This document shows positions 25,954 through 35,509 of a DNA stretch of 43,550 nt, piece after piece (the stretch's first letter is position 1; each line of letters begins with the position of its first letter). The DNA lies in contig JADHVS010000010.1 in assembly GCA_016783865.1 (NCBI GenBank), positions 1 to 43,550 on the forward strand, given 5' to 3'. A program made the position numbers and the translations under genes. The stretch comes from Bacteroidales bacterium (GTDB lineage Bacteria > Bacteroidota > Bacteroidia > Bacteroidales > SM23-62). Under the pieces are notes generated by a model, which saw nothing but the letters and a program-made list of their open reading frames with translations, had not been told where the DNA came from and ran no database searches.

Positions 25954-26169
25954 ATGAAGAAATTACTCGTTTTATTCGTATTTGTTGCATTTATCGGCGT
26001 TACTGCAGCTCCTGCTTTTGCAGCTACTGAAACAAACCGAATCGTTTTGGCTGATAAAGATGATCCACCAAAGAAGAAAAAGGAAGAAAAGAAGAAGGAC
26101 AAAAAAGAGTCCTGTGAGGTAAAAGAAAAGTGCTGCGACACAAAAATGAAATGCGACGAGAAAAAATAG
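25954..26169 (+). CDS. Small exported Lys- and Cys-rich protein
   Basis: The 71-residue product has a good signal peptide (KKLLVLFVFVAFIGVTAAP) with a likely cleavage after APAFA, at residue 23. The mature ~48 residues are highly charged: a short linker, a Lys/Glu block (PKKKKEEKKKDKKE) and a tail with four cysteines at 54, 60, 61 and 67, spaced C-x5-CC-x5-C. I do not recognise a family. The cysteine pattern could bind metal or form two disulfides, and the lysine block suggests contact with an anionic surface. It has its own promoter box and a strong terminator, so it is expressed independently of psd upstream and the flavodiiron gene downstream. Confidence 0.75.
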   Translation: MKKLLVLFVFVAFIGVTAAPAFAATETNRIVLADKDDPPKKKKEEKKKDKKESCEVKEKCCDTKMKCDEKK

Positions 26170-26188
26170 TCGTTTAATATTTAAATTG

Positions 26189-26240
26189 ATAACCGCAACC
26201 GGCCCTAAAAATAATTGGTGCCGGTTGCGGTTATTTTTTT
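26189..26240 (+). terminator. Strong intrinsic terminator after the small Lys/Cys-rich gene
   Basis: ATAACCGCAACCGGC (26189-26203) is perfectly complementary to GCCGGTTGCGGTTAT (26220-26234), followed by seven T (26234-26240). It is the best rho-independent terminator in the window. Confidence 0.9.
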
Positions 26241-26277
26241 CCTTCCTGCTACCTTTATGGCAATAAATCGCATTGCC

Positions 26278-27516
26278 ATGAAGCAAATCGCACCAATAAA
26301 AATTACCGGCTCTGTATACTGGACAGGAATCCTTGATGAAGACCTTGTGACCTTCGATATCGTCATGGAAACTACCTTCGGTACAACCTATAATTCCTAC
26401 CTGATCCAGGCGGAGAAAAAAGCCGTAATAGATACAGCCAAGGGCACCTTTTCAGAGGAATACCTGAATAATCTCAGATCTTTAACTTCCCTGGATGACA
26501 TCCAATATGTGATTTGTAACCATACGGAACCTGATCATTCAGGAAGCCTGGCAGCACTGCTTGAAGTGAATCCAGGGCTGATTGTTGTTGGCAGCGGCCA
26601 GGCGCTGAATTACCTGAGCGAGATGATTGACAGGCCTTTTGAAAAGATGAAGATCAAGGACGGGGACCAGCTCTCACTCGGAGACAAAACCTTAACTTTT
26701 ATCGGGGCGGCCAACCTGCACTGGCCCGATAGTATTTATACATACCTGGAAGAAGACCGGCTATTGTTCACATGCGATTCTTTCGGTGCACATTTCTGTG
26801 ATGAGCGTATGTTTGATGATCAGGTTGGTGATTATTCGGAAGCCTTTAAATATTATTTTGATGTGATCCTGAAGCCTTACAGCAGGTTTCTGCTGAAAGC
26901 GATCGGAAAAATTGAGCCTCTTGAAATTCAGGCCATTTGTCCGGGTCATGGTCCCATTTTACGATCTTCATGGAAAGAGATAGTTAACCTTTCCAGGCAA
27001 CATGCCAGTGAATATGTTGAAATCACCGGATCGACCTCCAACAGGGTATTGATCGCCTACATATCAGCTTATGGCTATACGAAAGAGATGGCTCATATCA
27101 TTGCCAGGGGGATAACCAGAGCCGGTAAAATTGAAACGGATGTGGTGGATATTGAACACATAAGCCTTGGTGACCTGGAAGAAAAAATTGTCAGATCTTC
27201 CGGGATACTGATTGGCTCTCCCACCATAAACAGGAATACCCTGTTACCGGTTTACCGTATGTTTGCGGTCATCAACCCGATACGCGATAAGGGCAAGCCA
27301 GCCGCTACGTTCGGCTCCTATGGCTGGAGCGGGGAGGCTGTCAATATCATCGAAGAACATTTAAAGAACCTGAAACTTGATGTTATACTCCAGGGGCTGG
27401 CCACGAAGTTTTATCCCGATAAAAGCCAATCGGACGAACTGGAATTGTTCGGGGAGAATTTCGGAAGAAAATTTCTCGAATATATAAAAGAAGATTCCGA
27501 ATCAAGTTCGGAATGA
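26278..27516 (+). CDS. Flavodiiron protein (A-type, FprA/ROO-like oxygen or NO reductase)
   Basis: The 412-residue cytoplasmic protein joins a metallo-beta-lactamase-like diiron domain to a C-terminal flavodoxin domain (VLIAYISAYGYTKEMA, FMN phosphate loop). All expected iron ligands are present: H82, E84 and D86 with neighbouring H87 in HTEPDH, then H148 (LHWPDS), D167 (CDSFG) and H224 (PGHGP). It reduces oxygen to water or NO to N2O, protecting anaerobes, using electrons from a rubredoxin or ferredoxin; no rubredoxin is fused or adjacent. An in-frame start at 26215 would begin inside the terminator and encode a non-family leader, so I chose the ATG at 26278. A TACCTTTA box (26250-26257) is a possible -7 element. 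Confidence 0.95.
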   Translation: MKQIAPIKITGSVYWTGILDEDLVTFDIVMETTFGTTYNSYLIQAEKKAVIDTAKGTFSEEYLNNLRSLTSLDDIQYVICNHTEPDHSGSLAALLEVNPGLIVVGSGQALNYLSEMIDRPFEKMKIKDGDQLSLGDKTLTFIGAANLHWPDSIYTYLEEDRLLFTCDSFGAHFCDERMFDDQVGDYSEAFKYYFDVILKPYSRFLLKAIGKIEPLEIQAICPGHGPILRSSWKEIVNLSRQHASEYVEITGSTSNRVLIAYISAYGYTKEMAHIIARGITRAGKIETDVVDIEHISLGDLEEKIVRSSGILIGSPTINRNTLLPVYRMFAVINPIRDKGKPAATFGSYGWSGEAVNIIEEHLKNLKLDVILQGLATKFYPDKSQSDELELFGENFGRKFLEYIKEDSESSSE

Positions 27517-27524
27517 CTCCTTTA

Positions 27525-30500
27525 TTAAAGTACTATCAGTTTCGCCGTACCAACTACCTTCTGTTGATCAGTTACCCTGATGAAATATACACCTTTTTTA
27601 TAGTCTGATACATTCAGCACGTATACATTCAGGCCACCCTCAAGCCGGTGTATCCCGACCAGTGCTCCTGCATGATTATATACCTTCAATTCAGTCCTGT
27701 CTTCAACAGGCTTGCCAAACGCAATAAATGCATTTTCAGAAGTTGGATTCGGATAAACCAGGATATCGCGATCATGGTTTTCCATGAACGATCCGATCGA
27801 GGTGGCATTGGCATCAGGATCATTGGTTGCGGACTGGTAGACTATCTTTGTTTCCCTGTTCTGAACAAACGCCACCACATAGATCATATCTTCATCCAGC
27901 ACATTTTCAAATGACCAGTTTGCATTCACTGTTTCCTGATCACCCGTCGTCCAGGATTTCGTAAATATCGATCCACCTGCATCCGGCAGCATCTGTTTTA
28001 CCACATTCTGAAATACCAGTTGACCCGTACCGCCCTGGTAGTTTATGTCAGAGATCTCTTTTTCAATTACTGCTATATGGACAGTATAGCTTGCCACAGG
28101 CAGGTCTTTCATGGCTTCAGCTGTAACCGAAACATTCAGCTGTCCCCCGCTTACGGTTGCATCCAGTGTAATGTCGAATGAAGGATCTTCAAGTACACGG
28201 GTAAAGAGATTCAATTCTTCGAGGTTTGTTCCGATATAATTATAACGGTATGTTCCGGTTTTACCCCCACCATCCATAAAGGAGTAAGGGAAGTTTGAAA
28301 TACCATAGTACAGGGACCTGGCACTCGGGCCGATGGGATAATCGTCATACATCCTGTCAGCGCCCGGAGCACCAACATGATATTGAATATCAATGATATC
28401 CATATTATTTTCATCTACCAGGTCATTTACCTGAATGTTGGACTGTCCGCTCAGTTCATCTGAAGCATTGGTAAAATGTTCCAGTAATACCAGCCTGGAA
28501 CGCTCACCGATCCAGATATCATCAAATGCAAATCCCTTGTTATTGAATACACCCGATTTACCATACGATCCATATGCAATCCTGAACTGGACAACCGGAT
28601 ATTTTCTTAATTCATCCAGTTCGTGTTTGGCAGTCACCCATGTCTGATCAGGTGTAAAGGTAAAACTACCTGTCCATCCCTGTCCCTGGTCACCGGGTTC
28701 CGGGTTGATCCTGAATGAATTAAACCAGTTGATGCTTCCATCGTCCAGTGTACCTACATTTTTCCATGTGGTTCCGTTATCGGCAGTATACTGAAGTACG
28801 GCACCATCCCTGTCACGTTCCATGGAACGCTTTATGTTCATCCGGATCATTGGTCTTCGTGTTTGTTTCAGGTTAAAGCAAGGGCTGCTGATCCACGATT
28901 GTTCAATTGAATCGCTGTGGGCATGTATTGTATACCATGCATGATCACCCGATGAAGCATTATTCGGGAAAATTGCAGAGGTTACGGGAGCGAATGTCCA
29001 GCTGCCCCATGCGTTAATCTCATCCTTTGAGCTGTACCAGCCGGGAGGATCCGCTTCGAAGTCCTCGAAATACGGATCATCTGTTGCCTTAACAAACAGG
29101 TATGGCCGCAACAAGATGGTATCCCTGTAAGAATCATAACAGTTACGCTCTGTCAGAACAGTTACATCAACCGGGTATTCATCCCGGGCAGAAAATCCGT
29201 ACTCAAATTCGGTTAATTCTGATCCGGATTCCTGGTGCAACAATGACCCGTCAGGATTGAAAATTTTCCATGTGTACAGGCTGACAGGATCAGATGACTG
29301 GGCCTTCTGGGTAAATTTAATATCATCACCTGTGAAACATTCAGTATTCCATTTAAAGTCAGCTTTTGGCTGGGCGCCAAAAGTAAACACCTGTTCCTTG
29401 TCATCAAAGCACCCGTGGATGGTTGTTGCTTCCAGTTTTATTGTCCTGCTGCCTCCCACCGTGTAAAAGTGGGACGGATTTTTTTCATCGCTGAAATTGT
29501 TAAAGAAATCTCCGAAATCCCATGCCCAGGATTCCATTTCAAGCCCAAGTGTAGCTATATCTGTGGTATTTCCGAAACTGACCCAGCTGCCGTTCGCTGC
29601 AATACAGGTATCGAGAACTTGAAAATCTGCGATCGGGCTCGGGTGTACTGTTAGTTCTACTGAATCTTTCAATACGCATTCAGATGTTTGTTGCTGGGTA
29701 TATTTGATCCAGGTATTACCAATTTTGGCAACGGCAGGATTAAAGGTATATCCCTGGCTCAGGTTACCACCCACTCCCTGCACAATGGTAAAAATACCAG
29801 TCTGGGGATATGTTCCCTCCAATGGGAACAGTGGCTCATTAGAACAATATTCCGTTGCTTCAAGCCCCTGGATCTTTGGTGTCTGGAAATAGATAATATT
29901 CAAGTCCCTATCTTCAGTCAATGGGATGCCAAGGTCGTCAGAAAAATGGTAGACGATTTTAACTATTTTATTGTTCGGATCTGCATCCCAGTCGATCGCC
30001 GTAGGAATCAATGTGGCCGTATTGTCACCATTGTCTTGCAGGAATCCGGGAATATCCGGATCCGTTGTAAAGTTCCCAATGTCATTTGCTGTATTTATTG
30101 CGGATATAATAAATTCATCCTCATACCAGCATGCCATCCCCCGAACATCTGCCAGGGCCGGTCCGATAAATATGTTGGCACTTGCTGATATCACTGTGAC
30201 ATCTGAAGAATCGATATTCACACATCCATTTATGTCTTTATAGATATAGTAAATACGGTGAGGCGAGTTTTCAACTCCGGCTTCGCCCGGATCAAAATAA
30301 TAGGATTGGTCTGCCAGCTGGTTCACACCCACTCCCCTGAACTCACCCCTTGTGGGATGAGCAGGATCACCTTTAAGGGGAACATCATTACCATCCACAC
30401 TGTAAATATCACCCAGATCAACGATATTAACAACGGGTAATTCAAATACATGGACGAATGCCGTGCCTGTACCGGTATTGTTATTCCCGGTGGCATCCAC

Positions 30501-33500
30501 AACGTTTGTAATATTATATGTAAATGTTCCCGCACTTTCCGTTATGACATCAAAATAGAATGGATTATCTGTAATACCAAAAAGAGTCTCCGTGGAGGTT
30601 CCGTCAGAGTAATCTACATTCCAGGGTGCCACGCCGGTAAATGTAATGTTCAGGTCGGCAGTATCGCCCAGGCAGATCTGCTGGGTTCCTGCCAGGTTTG
30701 CAGTAGGCCTGGTGGTAAGTATGGTCACATTATTATTTTTCAGTGTTGTAATGGGCGGATCACTCTTATTGCCCACCAGGTCGGCCATTACAACAGCAAT
30801 GGCGAGATTTCCCGGTGTAACCTCGATATCGCCTTGCTCCACCTGGTATGAAAGCAGGTACTCACCACCCGATAATTCACTGTAAGTTATATTATCCTCG
30901 GTAGCTTTAACATTATTAATCTTTGTACTACCTTCCACGATGGAATAGCCCGTTCCATCAGTATAAATTGTAATTTCGAGGGTTTCTCCTATGATTAACT
31001 CATTGTCAACAGAAGTAACTTTTACAGAATCCACAACGGGTGGATTGGCATCAATACTTACATTGTTCGATGACACGGTTGTAAATGGTATGTTGGCATT
31101 CCCGGCCTCATCAGAAAAGACAAATTCAGCTGTCAGGTTGCCTGTACTCACATCCTGGTTACCTGTCTGTACAGTATATTCAAAAGTATAAGAATTGTTG
31201 TTATTGTCGATCACATTCATACCTGGTGAAGTATTCACGGGTAATAAATTGATAACAGCCGCATCATCCACGTCATAGCCTTTACCATCGGCTGTAACCA
31301 CCATAAATACTTTGTCTCCCACTTTCTGGAAGCCCTGGCTGACAACCAGGATAGATGTTACAACAGGTGTATGGGCATCGATCAGGTCGTTCGCATTTGC
31401 AATGGGTGTTGCATATACGTTACCAAAGATGATTCCATCCTTCATCTGAATGTTATTTACCGGGACATCTACGTTTGCTGCATAATCGGTTCCGCCTTCG
31501 TTTATGGTGAAATAGTAATAATAGGTATTAAAGTTTGAAACATCCCGAACCAGGCTGTCCATAGCATACCCTCCGATATTCCCTTGCTTGCGCGTAAACA
31601 TGGTATCCACATCCGTATCCAGTGTTATGGTTGCAGCTACCACATTTCCAACTTTTTGTGATTGATCCGGGATGGTCACATTGGTTATTACCGGTTCGTG
31701 TGTCGGTTCAATCGACATCGCATCTGTTACCAGGTCAGCATCCGATTGTATAAGGACATTTTTATTAATAGATATCCTGAAATCATCAAAATGGTTATCG
31801 AAGTCTGCCCCGGTAAATGCCAGGTTAAGCCGCACCGCATATTTTGAAATGCCGGCGATTCCCTGGACAGTCAGTCCGGTTGGTTTATTTAACAGGGTAA
31901 AGTCGGATGCCTGTACCGAACCGGTAACCGGGAACCACTCGTCAGTCAGCGCAATGTCGACATACCTGTCATCCAGGGTAAATTCTATCATTTCAGCATC
32001 TTCTGTGGCTTCGGCTACCGGGTTTTCAAAGTAATGAGTTATTGTCTCAGTATTCTGGGAAGGAAGGTCGGATGACCACTTCATCAGGTTAACGGGCTTC
32101 ACGATCACCCTGAAGTCCGTTATATTTGCATCGAAATCGTTATACGTGAAATCCAGGTAGAGTATGGCCTGGTTTTTATTTAACACATTAACCGATTCGA
32201 TCACCAGACCTGTGGGTTCATTATCCAGTTCAAAATAATTACCAGGTGGACTGAGGGATCCTGTACTAAGGAAGGTATCCTGTTCGACTGTTACCAGCAG
32301 GTACCTATCCTGAAGAGTATACTCCTCCATAGCCGCATCCGGGCTGAATGTAGCTACCGCTGGCTCATCAATTGCTACAATGGTTTTATTATCGGTCGAC
32401 AGTGTGGTAGAACTCCTGGTCAGGTAGAACGGATCGATGTCTACCCTGAAATCAGTTATAACGTCATCAAAGTCAGATCCATCATAAGTTAAGGTGAGAT
32501 TAACACTGGTATTACTTTGGTAGGAGAATCCTGTCAGCGTTACTCCTTTTGGTTCATTCACTATTGTAAATTCGTCAATCGTAAAGGTATCGGTGGTAAA
32601 TGTTTCCTGGTCGAGATTAACGTGCAGTGTGACTATGTTCAGATTCGATTCAGAAATGGGTGAGGGTGAGGAGGTCAGGTATGCAGCCGGAGGTTCATCA
32701 ACAGCTGTAATGGTAAGTTGATTAGAATTAAGGGAATCGACTGATTCCCTTAATGTTAAATTTGACCCGTTTATCCAGACATGGAAATTGGTATAATTTA
32801 CATCGAAATCGGCGCCGTTAAAATCGAGGTTTACCGTTGCAGCCGAATCAGACACGCCGGAAATTGAATAAGTAACGCCGGGGGGATAGTTTCTGATCTT
32901 AATATCGTCAGTGTCAGCAGTGCCTCCGCTAAACTTACAATCGGATAATTTTACAGCCAGCGACCGATCTCCGAGCCCAACCTCGTTCAGGGCCTGGTCG
33001 GGGGTAATGGTAACGGATGGATTTTCATCATAGGCCGTTACTGTGATATAATTGGAATAAATAGTATCATTATCCTTTGTTGTCCGCAGCGCGTTACCAT
33101 CGATGGAAATACGGAAATCGGTTATATCGCTATCAAAATCGGCCTTATTGTAATTCAGATTTACACGGCAGGAAATTTGTGTTTCATTTGTAACAGATTC
33201 TTTTGTTACACCAGGAGGTGCATTATCAAGATTGACATAGGAATCAATGGTCCCGGTAAACTCCTCTTTTGACAACGTAACAGTTACATATCGCTGATTC
33301 AGGTCAGGACTATATTCATCCAGAGGTTGATCCGGTGAAACTGATGCTGTCTCAATATCGGCAAATATGGTATCGGGCACAGTGGTCTCCAGCGAATCAC
33401 TGCTGTAATTCAATATACTGGGAACGATACCAATCCTGAAATCTGTAAAGTCGGTATCAAAATCATTATCAGCATAAGTATAATTAAGGGGCAAGGTTGC

Positions 33501-34073
33501 ACTTGTTGTTGTCCTACTGGTCGGAGCACCAATAGACAAACCAGATGGTGCATTGATAAGATAAAATACAGATTCAGAATATCCGGTATTTTTAAATGAT
33601 TCATTGGTTAATGTCAGGGCCAGGGATCTGTCAGCAAGTCCAAACTCTTCAAGGGTTGCATCGCGTAAAACGGAAACAGCCTCAACAGTCGCATATATAG
33701 TAATGGCACTTGTTTTCAGAGTATCAACAGATTCTTCCAGGGCAAGCGGACGAATGGCCACCCTGAAATCAGTATAGTTCACATCAAAATCGGTATTATC
33801 AAACGCCAGGTTTATCCGGACCCAAAACTTATCCTGGAGAGTGAGATTCTCTATAGTTAAACCAGGAGGGGCATTGACCAGCCGGAATGTATCAATATGT
33901 AAGGAGCTGTAATTGACAAATGAGTCATTCACAAGAACCAGGTCGACATACCGGGCGTCAAGTGTAATTTCTGTCAGGCTGGCATCTGGAGTTATGGTGG
34001 CGGACTGGGCCTGACCATCAATAGCCATGGCAATTAAAAGCACGGGAATAAGTAATAGTCTGATCCGTTTCAT
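27525..34073 (-). CDS. Giant T9SS-exported surface protein with seven tandem repeats, Ig/PKD-like domains and sorting signal
   Basis: From the ATG at 34073 the protein has 2182 residues; a TTG at 34091 would add six residues ahead of the signal peptide (RIRLLLIPVLLIAMAIDGQA) and is unlikely. Residues 24-793 are seven ~110-residue repeats, each with an L-E-x-x-L-x-D-R-x strand, a PPGL-type turn and an ADFDxxxTDFR-type motif. About 794-1115 are three Ig-like repeats of another type (QSQKVGN, QGFQKVGD). PKD-like strands lie near 1515 (WAWDFGDFFN). A MAM/jelly-roll-like segment starts near 1670 (EDFEADPPGW), and an Omp28-like thioredoxin-type domain without cysteines near 1860 (LVLLEHFTNA). A T9SS type A sorting domain ends the chain (VYPNPTSENAFIAF ... 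LIVL). It is a likely surface adhesin or matrix protein, and the last gene of the cassette. Confidence 0.9.
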   Translation of the reverse strand: MKRIRLLLIPVLLIAMAIDGQAQSATITPDASLTEITLDARYVDLVLVNDSFVNYSSLHIDTFRLVNAPPGLTIENLTLQDKFWVRINLAFDNTDFDVNYTDFRVAIRPLALEESVDTLKTSAITIYATVEAVSVLRDATLEEFGLADRSLALTLTNESFKNTGYSESVFYLINAPSGLSIGAPTSRTTTSATLPLNYTYADNDFDTDFTDFRIGIVPSILNYSSDSLETTVPDTIFADIETASVSPDQPLDEYSPDLNQRYVTVTLSKEEFTGTIDSYVNLDNAPPGVTKESVTNETQISCRVNLNYNKADFDSDITDFRISIDGNALRTTKDNDTIYSNYITVTAYDENPSVTITPDQALNEVGLGDRSLAVKLSDCKFSGGTADTDDIKIRNYPPGVTYSISGVSDSAATVNLDFNGADFDVNYTNFHVWINGSNLTLRESVDSLNSNQLTITAVDEPPAAYLTSSPSPISESNLNIVTLHVNLDQETFTTDTFTIDEFTIVNEPKGVTLTGFSYQSNTSVNLTLTYDGSDFDDVITDFRVDIDPFYLTRSSTTLSTDNKTIVAIDEPAVATFSPDAAMEEYTLQDRYLLVTVEQDTFLSTGSLSPPGNYFELDNEPTGLVIESVNVLNKNQAILYLDFTYNDFDANITDFRVIVKPVNLMKWSSDLPSQNTETITHYFENPVAEATEDAEMIEFTLDDRYVDIALTDEWFPVTGSVQASDFTLLNKPTGLTVQGIAGISKYAVRLNLAFTGADFDNHFDDFRISINKNVLIQSDADLVTDAMSIEPTHEPVITNVTIPDQSQKVGNVVAATITLDTDVDTMFTRKQGNIGGYAMDSLVRDVSNFNTYYYYFTINEGGTDYAANVDVPVNNIQMKDGIIFGNVYATPIANANDLIDAHTPVVTSILVVSQGFQKVGDKVFMVVTADGKGYDVDDAAVINLLPVNTSPGMNVIDNNNNSYTFEYTVQTGNQDVSTGNLTAEFVFSDEAGNANIPFTTVSSNNVSIDANPPVVDSVKVTSVDNELIIGETLEITIYTDGTGYSIVEGSTKINNVKATEDNITYSELSGGEYLLSYQVEQGDIEVTPGNLAIAVVMADLVGNKSDPPITTLKNNNVTILTTRPTANLAGTQQICLGDTADLNITFTGVAPWNVDYSDGTSTETLFGITDNPFYFDVITESAGTFTYNITNVVDATGNNNTGTGTAFVHVFELPVVNIVDLGDIYSVDGNDVPLKGDPAHPTRGEFRGVGVNQLADQSYYFDPGEAGVENSPHRIYYIYKDINGCVNIDSSDVTVISASANIFIGPALADVRGMACWYEDEFIISAINTANDIGNFTTDPDIPGFLQDNGDNTATLIPTAIDWDADPNNKIVKIVYHFSDDLGIPLTEDRDLNIIYFQTPKIQGLEATEYCSNEPLFPLEGTYPQTGIFTIVQGVGGNLSQGYTFNPAVAKIGNTWIKYTQQQTSECVLKDSVELTVHPSPIADFQVLDTCIAANGSWVSFGNTTDIATLGLEMESWAWDFGDFFNNFSDEKNPSHFYTVGGSRTIKLEATTIHGCFDDKEQVFTFGAQPKADFKWNTECFTGDDIKFTQKAQSSDPVSLYTWKIFNPDGSLLHQESGSELTEFEYGFSARDEYPVDVTVLTERNCYDSYRDTILLRPYLFVKATDDPYFEDFEADPPGWYSSKDEINAWGSWTFAPVTSAIFPNNASSGDHAWYTIHAHSDSIEQSWISSPCFNLKQTRRPMIRMNIKRSMERDRDGAVLQYTADNGTTWKNVGTLDDGSINWFNSFRINPEPGDQGQGWTGSFTFTPDQTWVTAKHELDELRKYPVVQFRIAYGSYGKSGVFNNKGFAFDDIWIGERSRLVLLEHFTNASDELSGQSNIQVNDLVDENNMDIIDIQYHVGAPGADRMYDDYPIGPSARSLYYGISNFPYSFMDGGGKTGTYRYNYIGTNLEELNLFTRVLEDPSFDITLDATVSGGQLNVSVTAEAMKDLPVASYTVHIAVIEKEISDINYQGGTGQLVFQNVVKQMLPDAGGSIFTKSWTTGDQETVNANWSFENVLDEDMIYVVAFVQNRETKIVYQSATNDPDANATSIGSFMENHDRDILVYPNPTSENAFIAFGKPVEDRTELKVYNHAGALVGIHRLEGGLNVYVLNVSDYKKGVYFIRVTDQQKVVGTAKLIVL
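31695..34004 (-). repeat. Seven-fold tandem protein repeat (~330 bases per unit)
   Basis: The array encodes residues 24-793 of the giant surface protein. Unit borders by residue are about 24, 132, 242, 351, 461, 571, 684 and 793, with lengths of 108 to 113. The units align by the pattern L-x-E...R-Y/S-x-x-V/L-x-L and by N-x-P-x-G-L/V and D-F-D...T-D-F-R. DNA identity between units is low, so the array is old and diverged; recent recombination between units is not apparent. Confidence 0.85.
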
Positions 34074-34195
34074 TATATGAGTTTTTTTCAATTTTTTGCA
34101 AGTGAACAGAATACAAGAGAGAACACTGATCTATCTAATTTGAGACCCTATATTTATACCAATGGTTGCACTTAATTTGTTAAAAAACAAGCCGG

Positions 34196-35440
34196 TTAAT
34201 TAAGTGTGCCATCCGGTCCTGTCTTTACCAGGGCTATCATGCTCAAAACACCTTCAAAAGCGTTTGTGCCAACTATAATATATCCCAGGTCAGACGTGCA
34301 GCATATAGCATTCCCGGTCTGGGATCCCGACTCTCCGAAAAAGTGACGCTGCATCTCGGCACCGCTGAGATCCAGCTTTAAAAACAGCATATCGCTGCTA
34401 CCGGCAATGCTTTTCCCGCCTGTGATCACCAGGCTGTTGTCGGGAGAGTATTTCAAGTCATTAACTACCATGCTGGCGGTTGATTCAGTTTTAATGAAAA
34501 AAGGTTCAAATGTCTGAGTAACCCGCAGCGTGGATACATCCACCTCACCTACGATAGCCTCAAGTCGTCCTCCTGAGGCTTGTTCACGATTCGCCAGGAA
34601 GAAAATCCGGTCATCATCAGTAATACACAGGTCCACGCCATAAGCATCTCTTCCGTCTGCCACCGGCACATTGAGTATTGGTGAAGCATAGCCAAGGTTG
34701 GGAAGAAGAAGCATCCACAGGTCGGATTCATTGGTAGCGACATCCACTTTTTTTCCAATAACAAGGTATCCTGAGGCTGTAGGAAGTACCGCAATGGGGA
34801 TCTCATGAAATTGATCTTCACCGGCGTTATAATCAACACCAACCTGTACTCCGCTTGCATCTGTTTCAAGGATAAGTGGATCAATGGTGGTTTTTTCCTC
34901 GAAGGAAACCGGGTCGATATAGGTTCTTGTATAATATCCAGCCAGCACAAAACCCCCATTATCCAGTACCTTCACATCGCTTCCATTGTTGTTGAGGTTA
35001 TTTCCATAGGTTTGTTCCCAGGTCACACTTCCCTGAAAATTGGTTTTTACAAGGTACATGTCAAAATTGCCATCACCTGAGTCATCCGAATTACCAAAGA
35101 TCAGGTATCCATCGTCGAGTATTTCCAGCCTGTTGCCAACCTCATCAAATTCACCACCAATCATTACAGGGGACCAGCTCTCTGCCTGCCCGAACTTATC
35201 TGTTTTGGCCAGGTAGATATCGCTGGTTCCTTCTTTACTGGATCCTTCATTATAGGTCCCTGTTCCCAGCATAACATAACCACCATCGGATGCCTGCTTG
35301 ATGTCGGCCCCTGTGATCATCATGTCTCCATCTGTGAAAAACTTGATGAAGGTATCGGCCTGCTTTTCCGAGATCTCATCTTTGTTGCATGAGAAAAGCA
35401 AAATAACTGCAGGAAGAAGAAAGAGTATTTTGAGCTTCAT
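34196..35440 (-). CDS. Lipoprotein with beta-propeller-like repeats
   Basis: From the ATG at 35440 the 414-residue protein starts MKLKILFLLPAVILLFSCNK, with a lipobox ending at C18; an upstream in-frame ATG at 35464 would bury the signal and is rejected. The mature part is made of repeated strands of the DGGYVMLGTGTY, DDGYLIFGNSDD, NGGFVLAGYYT and DLGYIIVGTNAF type, each followed by a Y/FL-V/LKTD-x-G strand. This is the pattern of delta-60 or Kelch-like propeller repeats. It is predicted to be anchored in the outer membrane. Function unknown. It lies between the beta-barrel gene (69 bases upstream) and the giant surface protein gene (122 bases downstream), all on the same strand. Confidence 0.8.
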   Translation of the reverse strand: MKLKILFLLPAVILLFSCNKDEISEKQADTFIKFFTDGDMMITGADIKQASDGGYVMLGTGTYNEGSSKEGTSDIYLAKTDKFGQAESWSPVMIGGEFDEVGNRLEILDDGYLIFGNSDDSGDGNFDMYLVKTNFQGSVTWEQTYGNNLNNNGSDVKVLDNGGFVLAGYYTRTYIDPVSFEEKTTIDPLILETDASGVQVGVDYNAGEDQFHEIPIAVLPTASGYLVIGKKVDVATNESDLWMLLLPNLGYASPILNVPVADGRDAYGVDLCITDDDRIFFLANREQASGGRLEAIVGEVDVSTLRVTQTFEPFFIKTESTASMVVNDLKYSPDNSLVITGGKSIAGSSDMLFLKLDLSGAEMQRHFFGESGSQTGNAICCTSDLGYIIVGTNAFEGVLSMIALVKTGPDGTLN

Positions 35441-35509
35441 GTTATAATGATTAAGAAGTTGCATGTTGGGTGTGGGTAAGGGTATGGGTGTGAGGCTAAA
35501 AATGCAGGT

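Noticed and set aside
26215..26277. Upstream start for the flavodiiron protein
   Set aside because: It begins within the stem of a strong terminator and encodes a hydrophobic leader not seen in this cytoplasmic family.
30450..30851. 133-codon plus-strand frame inside the giant surface protein gene
   Set aside because: It lies antisense to repeat and Ig-like coding sequence and shows no start signal or family match.
31695..34004. Regular ~330-base periodicity resembling a large repeat array
   Set aside because: It is a protein-level repeat inside one open reading frame, with diverged DNA and no spacers, not a CRISPR or DNA satellite.
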